Made by a program: the position numbers and the translations under genes. The notes below the pieces were generated by a model that saw only the letters and a list, made by a program, of their open reading frames with translations, was not told where the DNA came from and searched no databases. From the NCBI GenBank assembly GCA_963702555.1, contig CAVPCW010000010.1:620001-684000 (forward strand): a stretch of DNA of 64,000 nt, given 5' to 3'. Below, one piece after another: positions 42,420 through 51,502 of this stretch (positions are counted from its first letter, which is position 1; every line of letters starts with the position of its first letter). The stretch is from CAMFLJ01 sp963702555. GTDB lineage: Bacteria; Actinomycetota; Acidimicrobiia; Acidimicrobiales; Acidimicrobilacustridaceae.

Positions 42420-43083
42420 GAGCCTCCACGTGGGGCGGCAGCGGCCGCTCCTCGCCGAGGGGGTCGGGGACCGGCGCCCCGAACGAGCTGAGCACGGGCA
42501 CGACGCCCGCCCAGACCGGCCAGCCCATGTCGGCCTCCTCGTCGATCGGGCCGCCCTCGCGGGCCTTGACCGACCCCTCGCTGATGGAGAGGCGGAGGAA
42601 GAGGGTGGCATCGAGCTCGGCGTCGGTGGGCATCCGGGCCTCGGCGGCCCGCCCCGCCGCCATGTGCTCGACCAGCGCCTCTGACGCCGCCCGCTTCTCG
42701 GCGCGGTCGAGCACCTTCTCCATCGAGCCGAACAGCACGACCGAGCGGTAGTTCATCGAGTGGTGGAACGCCGAGCGGGCGAGCACGAGCCCGTCGAGGA
42801 TCGTGACCGTCACGCACACCGGCGCGCCGGCGGCGATCGCCCGAAGGAGGTGGTTCGCCGGCGCACCGTGCACGTACAGGTGCCCGCCGACCCGGGCGTG
42901 GGCCATCGGGAGCACGATCGGGCCCTGTTCGGTCACGGTGGCCACGTGGGCGACCAGGGCCTCGTCGAGGACGGCCTCGGCCGCGGCCCGGTCGAACGAG
43001 CCGCGGTCGCGCCTGCGCCGCAGCCGGGACCGGTCGGTCTGCTCCAGGGGCTCGGACGGGGACGGGGTGGTCGAGGCGCTCAC
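42409..43083 (-). CDS. Pyridoxamine-phosphate-oxidase-related flavin-binding protein
   Basis: 224 residues. Seen: DRGSFDRAAAEAVLDEALVAHVATVTEQGPIVLPMAHARVGGHLYVHGAPANHLLRAI and SAFHHSMNYRSVVLFG, the pattern of the NimA/FMN split-barrel group (Pfam Pyridox_ox_2). It may reduce nitro groups or bind flavin or heme. The last 11 bases overlap menD convergently. GTG at 43083 with a TTCGCT box six bases upstream. Confidence 0.82.
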   Translation of the reverse strand: MSASTTPSPSEPLEQTDRSRLRRRRDRGSFDRAAAEAVLDEALVAHVATVTEQGPIVLPMAHARVGGHLYVHGAPANHLLRAIAAGAPVCVTVTILDGLVLARSAFHHSMNYRSVVLFGSMEKVLDRAEKRAASEALVEHMAAGRAAEARMPTDAELDATLFLRLSISEGSVKAREGGPIDEEADMGWPVWAGVVPVLSSFGAPVPDPLGEERPLPPHVEALSR

Positions 43084-43124
43084 GGTCCCAGCGAACCACG
43101 CCCGTCGGTTTCCCGGCGAAGGAG

Positions 43125-44417
43125 TTACGGGCGGATCAGGGCCCCGAGCACGGCCTGCATCTTCGCCCTCGTCTCGGCCAGCTCCGACGCCGGCTCGGAG
43201 TCGGCGACCACGCCGACCCCGGCGAACACCCGGGCGGTGGTGCCGGCGAGCTCGGCGGAGCGGATGCCCACCGCCCACGTGCCGTTGCCGGCGGCGTCGA
43301 CCCAGCCGACCGGCCCGGCGTAGCGGCCGCGATCGAGCTGCTCGAGCTCGGCGATCATGGCCAGGGCGACCTCCCTCGGCGCACCCCCGACGGCGGGCGT
43401 CGGGTGGAGGGCGGTGACCAGCTCGAGCACCGACGCGGCCGGGCTGGAGAGCTTGCCCTCCAGCCGGGTGGCCAGGTGCTGCACGTTGGCCATGGCGACG
43501 ATGGAGGGCTCGGCCTCCTCGTCGAGGTACGAGCACCACGGCAGCAGGGTGTCGTGGACCATGTCGATGGTGTGGCGGTGCTCGTCGCGCGTGTTGGTGG
43601 AGGCGAGCAGGGCGGCAGCGAGGCGGGCGTCGGTGGAGGGGTCGCCGCTGCGGGGGGCGGTGCCGGCCATCGGGTGGGCCCGCACGCGGTCGCCGGCCCG
43701 GGCGACGAGCAGCTCGGGGGTCGCGCCCACGAACCCGTCGACGGAGAAGAGGTGGCTGGCCGGGTACGAGCGGCGCAGCTGGCCGAGCACGGCCCCGGCC
43801 CGGAGCGGCTGGTCGGTGACGACGTCGACGGCCCGCGCGAGCACGACCTTGCGGGCCTCGCCGGCATGGATGCGGCGGGTGGTCTCGGCGACGGCCTCGC
43901 ACCACTCCGCGGGGGAGCGCTCGGAGCGCAGCTCGTAGGTGGCGGGCCCCTCGTCGGCGGGGGTCAGCCCGGCGTCGCGGGCGAAGCCCACGGCCCCGGC
44001 CAGGCCCCGGCCCACGAGAGCCTCGACCTCGGCGGCCGAGGGCTCGTCGTCAGCAGGGGCGATCGTGGTGACCCACCTCGTGCCGTCGTCGGCCCGGCCC
44101 ACCACGATGCGGGGGACCACGAGCTCGGCCGGTGCCGAGGGGGCGAACGGCAGGGCGCCGAGGGCCACGGGCCCGGTTCCGGGCAGCTCGACCGTGTCGT
44201 CGACCTCGATGGCCCCCAGGGCGTCGGCCGCGGCGTCGGCATCGGCCCGTCCGCCGGAGCGGGGCAGCGCGATGCGAGCGGCCACGCCCACCCCGGCGAG
44301 CCCGGTGCGATCGTGCACGAACACCACGCCGTCGTCGCCGGCGACCGCGAGCAGGTCGGGGTCGGAGTCGAGGGGGCGGGTCCGGGCGACGAGCCCCGAG
44401 GTGGTCTGCCCGCTCAC
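43125..44417 (-). CDS. menF: Isochorismate synthase
   Basis: 430-residue chorismate-utilising enzyme. Seen: KVVLARAVDVVTDQPLRAGAVLGQLRRSYPASHLFSVDGFVGATPELLVAR with the Lys/Arg region, GTAPRSGDPSTDARLAAALLASTNTRDEHRHTIDMV with the Mg Glu, and the C-terminal ARVFAGVGVVADSEPASELAETRAKMQAVL. It could in principle make salicylate, but its place between menD and menG favours menaquinone. GTG overlaps the menG stop (GTGA), so they are co-translated. Confidence 0.92.
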   Translation of the reverse strand: MSGQTTSGLVARTRPLDSDPDLLAVAGDDGVVFVHDRTGLAGVGVAARIALPRSGGRADADAAADALGAIEVDDTVELPGTGPVALGALPFAPSAPAELVVPRIVVGRADDGTRWVTTIAPADDEPSAAEVEALVGRGLAGAVGFARDAGLTPADEGPATYELRSERSPAEWCEAVAETTRRIHAGEARKVVLARAVDVVTDQPLRAGAVLGQLRRSYPASHLFSVDGFVGATPELLVARAGDRVRAHPMAGTAPRSGDPSTDARLAAALLASTNTRDEHRHTIDMVHDTLLPWCSYLDEEAEPSIVAMANVQHLATRLEGKLSSPAASVLELVTALHPTPAVGGAPREVALAMIAELEQLDRGRYAGPVGWVDAAGNGTWAVGIRSAELAGTTARVFAGVGVVADSEPASELAETRAKMQAVLGALIRP

Positions 44418-45124
44418 CAGCCCGGCTTCGTGCGGGTGGCGGTGATGAGCTGCGAGACGCCGGTGGAGAGCAGGGTGCGCTCGACCTGCACGAACCCGGC
44501 GTCGGCCAGGGTGGCGAGCATCTGCTCGGGCTCGGGCAGGTAGGCCACCGACTTGGGCAGGTACCGGTAGGCGCCGGGGTCGGAGAGCAGCCCGCCGACC
44601 ATGGGGACGACCTTGCCGAAGTAGATGCCGTGGCCCCAGCGCAGCACGGGGTTCGGGGGCTGGGCGACCTCGAGGATCGCGATGCGGCCACCCGGGCGCA
44701 CGACCCGGCCCAGCTCGGTGAAGAAGCCGCCGAGCTCCACGAGGTTCCGCAGGGCGAACCCGCAGGTGATCCCGTCGAGCGACGCGTCGGGCAGGGGCAG
44801 GCGGAGGATGTCGGCCTCGGCGAGAGGTGCGCCGGTGCGGGCGTTGGCCAGCATCCCGAACGAGAGGTCGAAGCCGATCGGCTTCAGGCCCTGGGCCTCG
44901 AGCTCGCGGCAGAAGTCGCCGGTGCCGCAGGCCAGGTCGGCGACGAGGGAGCCGGGGCCGAGGCGCAGGTCGCGCACGGTGCGCTTGCGCCAGCCGACGT
45001 CCATGCGGAACGTCATGACCCGGTTCACGAGGTCGTAGCGGGGGGCGATGGCGTCGAACATGGACCGCACGGCGCGGACCTTCTCGTCGCCCTCGGGGAG
45101 ATGCTCGGTGTCGATGTCGACCAC
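44414..45124 (-). CDS. menG: Demethylmenaquinone methyltransferase
   Basis: 236-residue SAM-dependent methyltransferase (UbiE/MenG) that finishes menaquinone. Seen: VRSMFDAIAPRYDLVNRVMTFRMDVGWRK, motif I VADLACGTGDFCREL, GFDLSFGMLANAR, and the C-terminal YFGKVVPMVGGLLSDPGAYRYLPKSVAYLPEPEQM of the family. Minus-strand TAGGCT (45131-45136) lies six bases before its GTG; the menG-menF pair forms a short operon. Confidence 0.94.
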   Translation of the reverse strand: MVDIDTEHLPEGDEKVRAVRSMFDAIAPRYDLVNRVMTFRMDVGWRKRTVRDLRLGPGSLVADLACGTGDFCRELEAQGLKPIGFDLSFGMLANARTGAPLAEADILRLPLPDASLDGITCGFALRNLVELGGFFTELGRVVRPGGRIAILEVAQPPNPVLRWGHGIYFGKVVPMVGGLLSDPGAYRYLPKSVAYLPEPEQMLATLADAGFVQVERTLLSTGVSQLITATRTKPGW

Positions 45125-45192
45125 GGCGGCAGCCTACGGGTGCGGGCCGCCGGCGAGGGAGTCGAGCACGGCGCCGCCGGTGGTCGGTCGTC

Positions 45193-46488
45193 TCAGAGGT
45201 CGGTGACCAGGTCGTTCGGGAGGGGCGGGAAGAGCACGTCCATCACCGTGGCGTGGTCGCCCAGCTCGGTGTCGTCGGTGCGCTCGGCGAGGCCGCTCGC
45301 GCCCCACCGGCCGAGCACGAGGGCCGGGAACCAGTCGGGCGCCACGCCGACGCCGCGTGACTCGAACGGCTCGGGATCGGGGTCGGCCGCCTCGATGCGT
45401 GTCACCCGCCCGCCTTCCCAGGCGAGAAGGACACCGCGTTCGTAGAGCGAGATCGACAGCTCGCCCCGGTCGGCGAGCAGCCCTGAGGACGCGAGCCGGC
45501 GCGAGAGCACGGGCTCGACGGCCCGGAGGAACGCCACCGGGTCGGCCACCCGGGCGTAGCAGCCGCTGGGCTCGGGGTACGGGTGGCCGGCGGCGTGCAC
45601 GACGCGGCTCCACGGCGTGCCGGGCTGGTCGGTGGCGAGCAGGTCGACGGGCCGTCCCAGCTCGTCGGCGAGCTGCTGACCAGCGGCGATGGCCCCGACG
45701 AGCAGCTGGCCCGCCACCTCGGTGTCGGGCGCGACCCCCGGGAGGAGGAAGAGCTGGGCCTGGTCGGGGAAGGCGGAGGTGCGGACCCAACCGACCGGCC
45801 GCCCGGCGACCTCGGCGACGAGGAGCGACTCCCACGGCGTGCGCTCGCCTGCGTCGGTGCGGGCCAGCCAGGTCGAGATCGAGGCGCGGTCGCGCACGAT
45901 GGTGACGCCGTGCCGCGGCCGCTCGGCCTCCACGGTGAGGAACCAGTCGAGGTCGTCCGGCCGGGCGTGGCGGACCTCGACGCGGGTGGTGTCGAGCGGC
46001 GGGGCCGACCGGGGAGAGACGGCGATGGTGGGCGCCACGTCGAAGCCGTGGCCGTACCCGAGCTTCCGGTAGAAGTACGGGATCCCGCCCACGACCTGGA
46101 GCACCTCGCCGTCGGCCGCGGCCCGGCGGTGGTGCTCGGCGAAGAGGGCCCGCACGAGGCCCCGGTCGCGCCACTGCTCGTCGGTGGCGACGTACTCGAT
46201 CTGGCTGCCCCGAACACCGACGCCGTCGATGGCGAAGCCGTGAGGGATGCGGACACACGCGCTCACCGGCGTGCCTCCGCCGGGCCGCCCGGCGTCGGGC
46301 CCGGCCGCCACGATCAGCCAGTCGACCGGCACCTCACCGGCGAGGAGGGCCCGGATCGACGACGGGTCCTCGATCTCCAACACGCGGGTCGTGAGGGCGA
46401 CGACGCCGTCGTGGTCGGCCGCCTCGGCGCGCCGGAGCACGAGGTCGTCGTCGAGGCGGATCACCGGGTCGGGCGAGGCGTCGGGCAC
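45193..46488 (-). CDS. Two-domain GNAT acetyltransferase, Eis-like
   Basis: 431 residues. Seen: an N-terminal GNAT domain with IEYVATDEQWRDRGLVRALFAEHHRRAAADGEVLQVVGGIPYFYRKLGYGHGF (acetyl-CoA loop QWRDRG and GIPYFYRKLGY), a second GNAT-like domain with RPVGWVRTSAF, and a C-terminal sterol-carrier-like region. The fold order resembles Eis but the substrate is unknown. GTG with TACCGT eight bases upstream (46497-46502, minus strand). Confidence 0.78.
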   Translation of the reverse strand: MPDASPDPVIRLDDDLVLRRAEAADHDGVVALTTRVLEIEDPSSIRALLAGEVPVDWLIVAAGPDAGRPGGGTPVSACVRIPHGFAIDGVGVRGSQIEYVATDEQWRDRGLVRALFAEHHRRAAADGEVLQVVGGIPYFYRKLGYGHGFDVAPTIAVSPRSAPPLDTTRVEVRHARPDDLDWFLTVEAERPRHGVTIVRDRASISTWLARTDAGERTPWESLLVAEVAGRPVGWVRTSAFPDQAQLFLLPGVAPDTEVAGQLLVGAIAAGQQLADELGRPVDLLATDQPGTPWSRVVHAAGHPYPEPSGCYARVADPVAFLRAVEPVLSRRLASSGLLADRGELSISLYERGVLLAWEGGRVTRIEAADPDPEPFESRGVGVAPDWFPALVLGRWGASGLAERTDDTELGDHATVMDVLFPPLPNDLVTDL

Positions 46489-46496
46489 GGCCGCGA

Positions 46497-46526
46497 ACGG
46501 TAGCGGTGTGGTGACGGCCGTAGCCT
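46497..46526. promoter_or_regulatory. Divergent GNAT/M50-protease -10 boxes
   Basis: Minus-strand TACCGT (46497-46502) and plus-strand TAGCCT (46521-46526) each end six to eight bases before a start codon, in a 44-base gap. Confidence 0.5.
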
Positions 46527-46532
46527 GTCCCC

Positions 46533-47661
46533 ATGGCGAGAGGACCTCGGATGCAGGTGGCGGGCATCCCCGTGCGCATCGAGCCGTCGTTCTTCCTCGT
46601 GCTCGTGCTGCTCGGCCTCCCGCAGCCGTGGTTCCACGTGGTCACGTGGGTCCTGATCGCCACCGTGTCGGTGTTCCTGCACGAGATGGGCCACGCCGTC
46701 GCCTTCCGGGCCTACGGCGTGAAGCCCAGCATCCTGCTGCACGGCTTCGGCGGCCTCACCAGCGGCTCGGGCGAGCTGACCTCGCGCCAGCGGATCGTCG
46801 TGAGCCTGGCCGGCCCCTTCTCGGCCCTGCTGCTGTTCGGCGTGCCGGCCCTGCTGCTCGACTGGTCCGGCGCGGTGCCCTCCGGCGACGCCGGCGTGAT
46901 CCTGCGCCAGGTGATCTGGATCAACGTGGGTTGGTCGATCCTGAACCTCATCCCGGTGCTGCCCCTCGACGGTGGCCAGGTCTTCCTCGACGTGTGCGAC
47001 ATCGCCACCGGGGGTCGGGGCCGGCGGGCTGCCGAGATCGTGTCGGTCGTGGTCGCCGGCGTTCTCGCGGTGCTCGCCATCGTGAACGGCTTCCTGTTCG
47101 GCGCGGTGATGGCCGGGGCCTTCGCCGCCCTCAACCTGAACCAGCTGCGCCAGGTCCGCCAGGACGAGCTCATCGACCGCCTGGCCGTCGCCCACCGGGC
47201 CCTGCTCGAGCACCGCCCCGACGAGGCCCGCACGATCGCCGAGGAGGTCCTCCGGAAGCGGCCCCAGGGGTCGGTGCTGTCGTGGGCCGCCGAGCTGCTG
47301 GGTTGGGCCCACCTCATGCAGGGCGACGTGCAGGGCGCCGAGCCGACGGCCGCCGCGGCCGCCCCGCTCATCATCCCGTCGTCGTCGCTGCGCGGGGCCG
47401 TGGCACTGGCCGAGGGTCGTCGCGACGAGGGCGTGTCGGTCATGGCATGGGTGTTCGCCCATGACGAGGCCCGGCCCCCGAAGAGCCTGGCCGCCGTGGC
47501 CATCGGCGGCACCGGCACCGCCGTCGGCGGTCGCCCACGAGCTGGTGCTCATGGGCCACGAAGGCCACCAGGGCGCAGTGCTCCTGCGCGACCTGCTCGC
47601 CTACGCCGGGTACCACGACGCCGCCGGCCAGGTCGAGGCCGTCCTCACGCCCCAGGCCTGA
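46533..47661 (+). CDS. M50 site-2 protease family protein, apparent frameshift
   Basis: About 376 residues. Seen: membrane segments, zinc motif FLHEMGHAVAFRAYG (HExxH), a second ligand region NLIPVLPLDGGQVF, then a C-terminal soluble half with helical repeats (LLEHRPDEARTIAEEVLRKRPQG...). Site-2 proteases cut membrane-bound regulators; the target is unknown. Near 47523-47530 one extra G breaks the frame: IGGTGTAV continues as AVAHELVLMGHEGHQGAVLLRDLLAYAGYHDAAGQ and ends at 47661. Confidence 0.82.
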
Positions 47662-47683
47662 GCGCCCGGCGACGACCGGTGGG

Positions 47684-49348
47684 TCAGTCGCCGACGGGCA
47701 CCGTGCTCGAGGTCGGGCCCGTGGGCGCCGCCTTCGGCAACGGGATGCCGTACATCGCCAGGTTGGAGACGCTGGGGTGGGCGGCGCCGGCCGGTCCGGC
47801 GGCGAAGGCCCTGAGGATGTTCTCGGTGACCTTGGCGACCTTGCAGCGCTGCTCGGTGGGCGGCGCGGGTGGGCAGTCGATGTCGAGCTGCGGTGACCAG
47901 CCGAACGTGCCGGCGGAGAACACCCCGGCCCCGCTGGGTGCGGAGTACCAGGTGCTGTCGGCGTAGGACTGGAGGCCCTTGCAGCTCACCGGCGAGTGGG
48001 CGAGCACCTGGATGTTCTCGGGTGTGGGCACCCCCGCGGTGACCCGGTCGTACTCGTTGCCCACCATCCCGGGAACGCGCTCGCCCTTGGTGAAGCCCGA
48101 GCCCTCGAACATCCACATCGTCGGGTCGCCGACCACCCAGTCGGCCTTCACCGGGTTGCACTCGTAGTAGTTGCCGATCAGCGAGCTCTCGGGGTTGGCG
48201 GCCGGGGCCTCGCGGAAGCTCGTGGTGACCCGCAGCGGATCGATGCCGTTCAGCGGGTCGCGGGAGGCGTCGCGGTAGTTGACCTCGTGGCGGGACGGCC
48301 CGGTGGACGACGGCTCGAGGCGGATGCGCCGGTACACGTTGTTGGCCCCGAAGAAGCCGAGGTTCACGCCGGCGTCGCGTGCGGCCTCGAGGTTCTGGCG
48401 CATCTCGACCGTGTAGTACTCGTCGTGGCCGGGGATGACGATGGCCTTGTGGTTGGTGGCCAGTTGGCCCCGCTCGTGGAGGTCGACGTCGGTCCAGTAC
48501 GAGACGTCGAGGCCGAGGCGCTCGACCAGGTAGATGAACTCGTACTCGCGGCCCAGGAACTCGCCGCTTCCGTTGCCGGTGTAGGGCCGGTCGAAGCTGA
48601 CGACGTCGGCCCGGCCGTTGTTGCCCTGGTACAGGCTGGCGCCGCCCCAGCCGTTGTAGGCCTGCCAGGTGGTGACGGCGCTCTGCATGAGGATGCCCGA
48701 CCGGCTGCCGTCGTCGCGGATCACCATCGGGACGTAGGTGGCGCCGCCGTCGCTGCTCTCCAGGCGCAGCAGGTACTGACCCGGCGGCCACGTGGCGTCG
48801 GTGGCGACGGTGAGGGAGGTCTCCCAGGGGGCCGACCAGGTCTTCGTGGCGGGGTCGTCGAGCACGGCCCCGGGCTGGACGGAGCCCGGCAGCAGGATGC
48901 TGCGCCACACGAGGCGGGCGCCCTCGCCGCCGTACCAGCCGATGCGGTAGGCCGAGACCATCCACGACGGGGCCTTGGTGGAGACCTTCAGGTCGAACGA
49001 GCCGCCGAAGTCGATGCTCGTCGTGTTGGCGTAGCCGGAGATCCGGTCCCACATCGAGCGGTCGTCGGGGATCGTCCACTCCTTGGAGCCGGGCTTGGCG
49101 TTCTCCGCGGCCACCCAGCCCTCGCCCCGGTACGCCTCGATCGGGTCGGCCGGCACGGTGGTCGGGTCGGCGGTGCCGTTGCCATCGGACGACGCCGCGG
49201 TGCTGGTGTCTCCACCGCCGCCGCCCCACGGCCGCACGACCAGCAGGCCGGCCACCACGAGCACGACGACGACCACCCCGATGACGATCGGGATCCTCGA
49301 CCGGCCGGTCGGCTGCGGCCGGGGCTCCGGCTCCTTCGCGTGCTTCAC
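47684..49348 (-). CDS. Secreted/membrane-anchored N,N-dimethylformamidase-like protein
   Basis: 554 residues. Seen: one N-terminal membrane helix (IPIVIGVVVVVLVVAGLLVV) after a basic Pro-rich head, a low-complexity Gly/Ser/Thr linker, and a large outside domain similar to the beta-subunit family of N,N-dimethylformamidase (YRIGWYGGEGARLVWRS, WQAYNGWGGASLYQ, VIPGHDEYYTVEMRQNLEAARDAGVNLGFFGANNVYRRIR). The glutamine-amidotransferase-like core is recognisable; the true substrate is unknown. GTG with TAGCCT nine bases upstream. Confidence 0.75.
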   Translation of the reverse strand: MKHAKEPEPRPQPTGRSRIPIVIGVVVVVLVVAGLLVVRPWGGGGGDTSTAASSDGNGTADPTTVPADPIEAYRGEGWVAAENAKPGSKEWTIPDDRSMWDRISGYANTTSIDFGGSFDLKVSTKAPSWMVSAYRIGWYGGEGARLVWRSILLPGSVQPGAVLDDPATKTWSAPWETSLTVATDATWPPGQYLLRLESSDGGATYVPMVIRDDGSRSGILMQSAVTTWQAYNGWGGASLYQGNNGRADVVSFDRPYTGNGSGEFLGREYEFIYLVERLGLDVSYWTDVDLHERGQLATNHKAIVIPGHDEYYTVEMRQNLEAARDAGVNLGFFGANNVYRRIRLEPSSTGPSRHEVNYRDASRDPLNGIDPLRVTTSFREAPAANPESSLIGNYYECNPVKADWVVGDPTMWMFEGSGFTKGERVPGMVGNEYDRVTAGVPTPENIQVLAHSPVSCKGLQSYADSTWYSAPSGAGVFSAGTFGWSPQLDIDCPPAPPTEQRCKVAKVTENILRAFAAGPAGAAHPSVSNLAMYGIPLPKAAPTGPTSSTVPVGD

Positions 49349-49403
49349 CGGCGCGGCAGGCTAGGCGAGGCGACGGGCCTCCTCGGCGCGGTGGGCCCGG
49401 GGC

Positions 49404-51056
49404 TCACCCGGCCGAGGCGCCGGCGTCCTCTGCGGTGCGCTTCGCCCACCGGTAGTCGGCCTTGCCGGCGGGGGAGCGGACGACCCGGTCGACGAAGACG
49501 ATCGCCTTGGGGAGCTTGTAGCGGGCGATGTGGCGCTCGCACTCGGTGACCAGCTCGTCGGGGGTGGCCTCGAAGCCCTCCCGCAGCTGGACCACCGCGA
49601 CGACCTCCTGGCCCCACCGCTCGGACGGGCGTCCGGTGACGACGACGTCGTAGACGGCCGGGTGGTGGGCGAGGGCGGCCTCGACCTCCTCGGCGAAGAT
49701 CTTCTCGCCGCCCGAGTTGATGGTGACGGAGTCGCGGCCGTGCAGCTCGAGCAGGCCGTCGGCGGTGACGCGGGCCCGGTCGCCGGGCACCGAGAAGCGC
49801 ACGCCGTCGATGGTGGGGAAGGTGCGGGCGGTCTTGGCCTCGTCGCCGAGGTAGCCGAGCGGCACCCGCCCTGTCTGGGCCAGCCAACCCAGCTCCTCGG
49901 TGCCCGGCTCGAGCAGGCGGGTGAGGTCCTCGGACACGATCGCCATCCCCTGCCCCGGGGTGAAGGTGCCGGTGCTGACCGGTGCGCCCGCGCCGGTGAT
50001 CTGGCTGGCCTGGGTGCCCGTCTCCGACGCACCGAGGCCGTCCATGATCGCCATGCCCGGGACGCGGTCGAGCAGACCCGCCTTCACCGGCGCCGACAGC
50101 GCGGCGCCGCCGCTGATGAGCAGCACGAGCGACGACAGGTCGTAGGTGCCGCGGTCGAGCGCGTCGAGCAGCGGGCGCCCGAAGGCATCGCCGACGATCA
50201 GGACGATGCTGACCGACTCGCGCTCGATCGTGGCCCACACGTCGTCGGGGTCGAAGGTCGTGGTGTTCCCGGGCAGCACGATGGTGTTGCCCTGGCCGAG
50301 CGAGTTGATCGCCAACCAGTGGGCGGCGCCGTGCATGAACGGGGCCGACGGCAGCACGCGGGTGCCGCCGTTGCGGGCGTTCTCGACGATGGCGGCGAGG
50401 TCGGGCCACTCCTCGCCGGTGGCCAGCTGCCGACCGCCGAGGGCCGCCGGGTAGATGTCGGCCTGACGCCACAGCACGCCCTTCGGCATGCCGGTGGTGC
50501 CACCCGTGTAGAGGATGTAGAGGTCATCGGGCGAGGGCTCGTCGGCCGGGGGCGCGGCGTGCACGCCGGCGAGGGCGTCGTCGAACCAGCGGGCGTCGGG
50601 CAGCAGGCCGATGCCGCTGTCGTCGGGGACCTGGAGCAGCAGCTGGAGCTCGGGGAGCTCGGCGCGGACCTCGGCCAGCACCGGGGCGAAGGTCGAGTGG
50701 TAGACGATGCCGCGGGCCCGGGAGTCGGTGAGGAGGTACCGCAGCTCCTCGGCCACGTAGCGGTAGTTCACGTTGAACGGCGCCACCCGGGCGGCGTAGG
50801 CGCCGAACATGCCCTCGAGGTACTCGGGCCCGTTGTGCAGGTAGAGGGCGAGGTGGTCCTGGCCGGACTCCCACGGCGCCAGCTCGGCGCGCTCGCGGTG
50901 CACGCCCAGACCGGCCTCGGCGAGCACGGCCGCCAGGCGGTCGACCCGTTCGAGCAGGCGGCCGAACGTGAGCCGGCCGCCCGGGTGGACGATCGCCTCG
51001 CGGTCCGGCACTTCATCGGCCACGGCCCTCAGGACCTGCGCCAGGTTGAACTCCAT
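49404..51056 (-). CDS. Long-chain fatty acid-CoA ligase / acyl-CoA synthetase
   Basis: 550-residue AMP-forming ligase. Seen: N-terminal NVNYRYVAEELRYLLTDSRARGIV, P-loop LYILYTGGTTGMPKGVLWRQADI, GLGASETGTQ, the hinge RVTADGLLELHGRDSVTINSGGEKIFAEEVEAALAHHPAVYDVVVTGRPSERWGQEVVAVVQ and the Lys region SPAGKADYRWAKRTAED. It resembles actinobacterial FadD-type enzymes used for lipid or steroid breakdown. ATG at 51056 with AGGGGGT upstream; a hairpin lies in its leader. Confidence 0.9.
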   Translation of the reverse strand: MEFNLAQVLRAVADEVPDREAIVHPGGRLTFGRLLERVDRLAAVLAEAGLGVHRERAELAPWESGQDHLALYLHNGPEYLEGMFGAYAARVAPFNVNYRYVAEELRYLLTDSRARGIVYHSTFAPVLAEVRAELPELQLLLQVPDDSGIGLLPDARWFDDALAGVHAAPPADEPSPDDLYILYTGGTTGMPKGVLWRQADIYPAALGGRQLATGEEWPDLAAIVENARNGGTRVLPSAPFMHGAAHWLAINSLGQGNTIVLPGNTTTFDPDDVWATIERESVSIVLIVGDAFGRPLLDALDRGTYDLSSLVLLISGGAALSAPVKAGLLDRVPGMAIMDGLGASETGTQASQITGAGAPVSTGTFTPGQGMAIVSEDLTRLLEPGTEELGWLAQTGRVPLGYLGDEAKTARTFPTIDGVRFSVPGDRARVTADGLLELHGRDSVTINSGGEKIFAEEVEAALAHHPAVYDVVVTGRPSERWGQEVVAVVQLREGFEATPDELVTECERHIARYKLPKAIVFVDRVVRSPAGKADYRWAKRTAEDAGASAG

Positions 51057-51069
51057 CACGACCCCCTGT

Positions 51070-51089
51070 CGGCCAGACCCCCCTGGCCG
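51070..51089 (-). promoter_or_regulatory. Leader hairpin of the acyl-CoA synthetase gene
   Basis: On the transcript strand CGGCCAG-GGGGGT-CTGGCCG, a perfect 7-bp stem with a G-rich loop, 14 bases before the start. Minus-strand TACGAT at 51099-51104 is the likely -10. The G-rich loop could compete for the ribosome; speculative. Confidence 0.35.
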
Positions 51090-51135
51090 TGCGGCGGGAT
51101 CGTACAAGCGCTCACGCGCTCTCCGGGAGTCGGGG

Positions 51136-51492
51136 TCAGCGGAACCAGATGCGCTGGTACTCGCGGCTCATCGGATGGACGAGCAGGGCGAACAGCGCGA
51201 CCGGGAACACGATGCTGATCAGGAACACGAGGTTCAGGATCGAGCCGATGCCGTTGTTCAGGATGTAGAGCGCCGCGGGAAGCAGCCCGAAGGCGGCCAC
51301 CCCGACCCCGAGCCGGTAGCCCCACTTGCGCTCGTTGGCGATGCCGAAGCCGGCACCCGCCTCGCCGACCGCCAGCAGGAGGCTGATCAGGTTGAGGCCG
51401 AGGACACCGAACACCGCACTGATGTAGAGCAGGAAGACGGCGATCTGAAGGGTCTGGGGCTGGGTCGGGTTCGTCCAGCGGCGGGTCTCCAT
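51136..51492 (-). CDS. Small membrane protein, unknown function
   Basis: 118 residues with four hydrophobic helices (TLQIAVFLLYISAVFGVLGLN, LGVGVAAFGLLPAALYIL and so on) and a basic C-terminus YQRIWFR. No family recognised. Its ATG (51490-51492, as CAT on the plus strand) overlaps a possible divergent ATG at 51491, an unusually tight arrangement. Confidence 0.6.
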   Translation of the reverse strand: METRRWTNPTQPQTLQIAVFLLYISAVFGVLGLNLISLLLAVGEAGAGFGIANERKWGYRLGVGVAAFGLLPAALYILNNGIGSILNLVFLISIVFPVALFALLVHPMSREYQRIWFR

Positions 51493-51502
51493 GGGCCACA
51501 GT

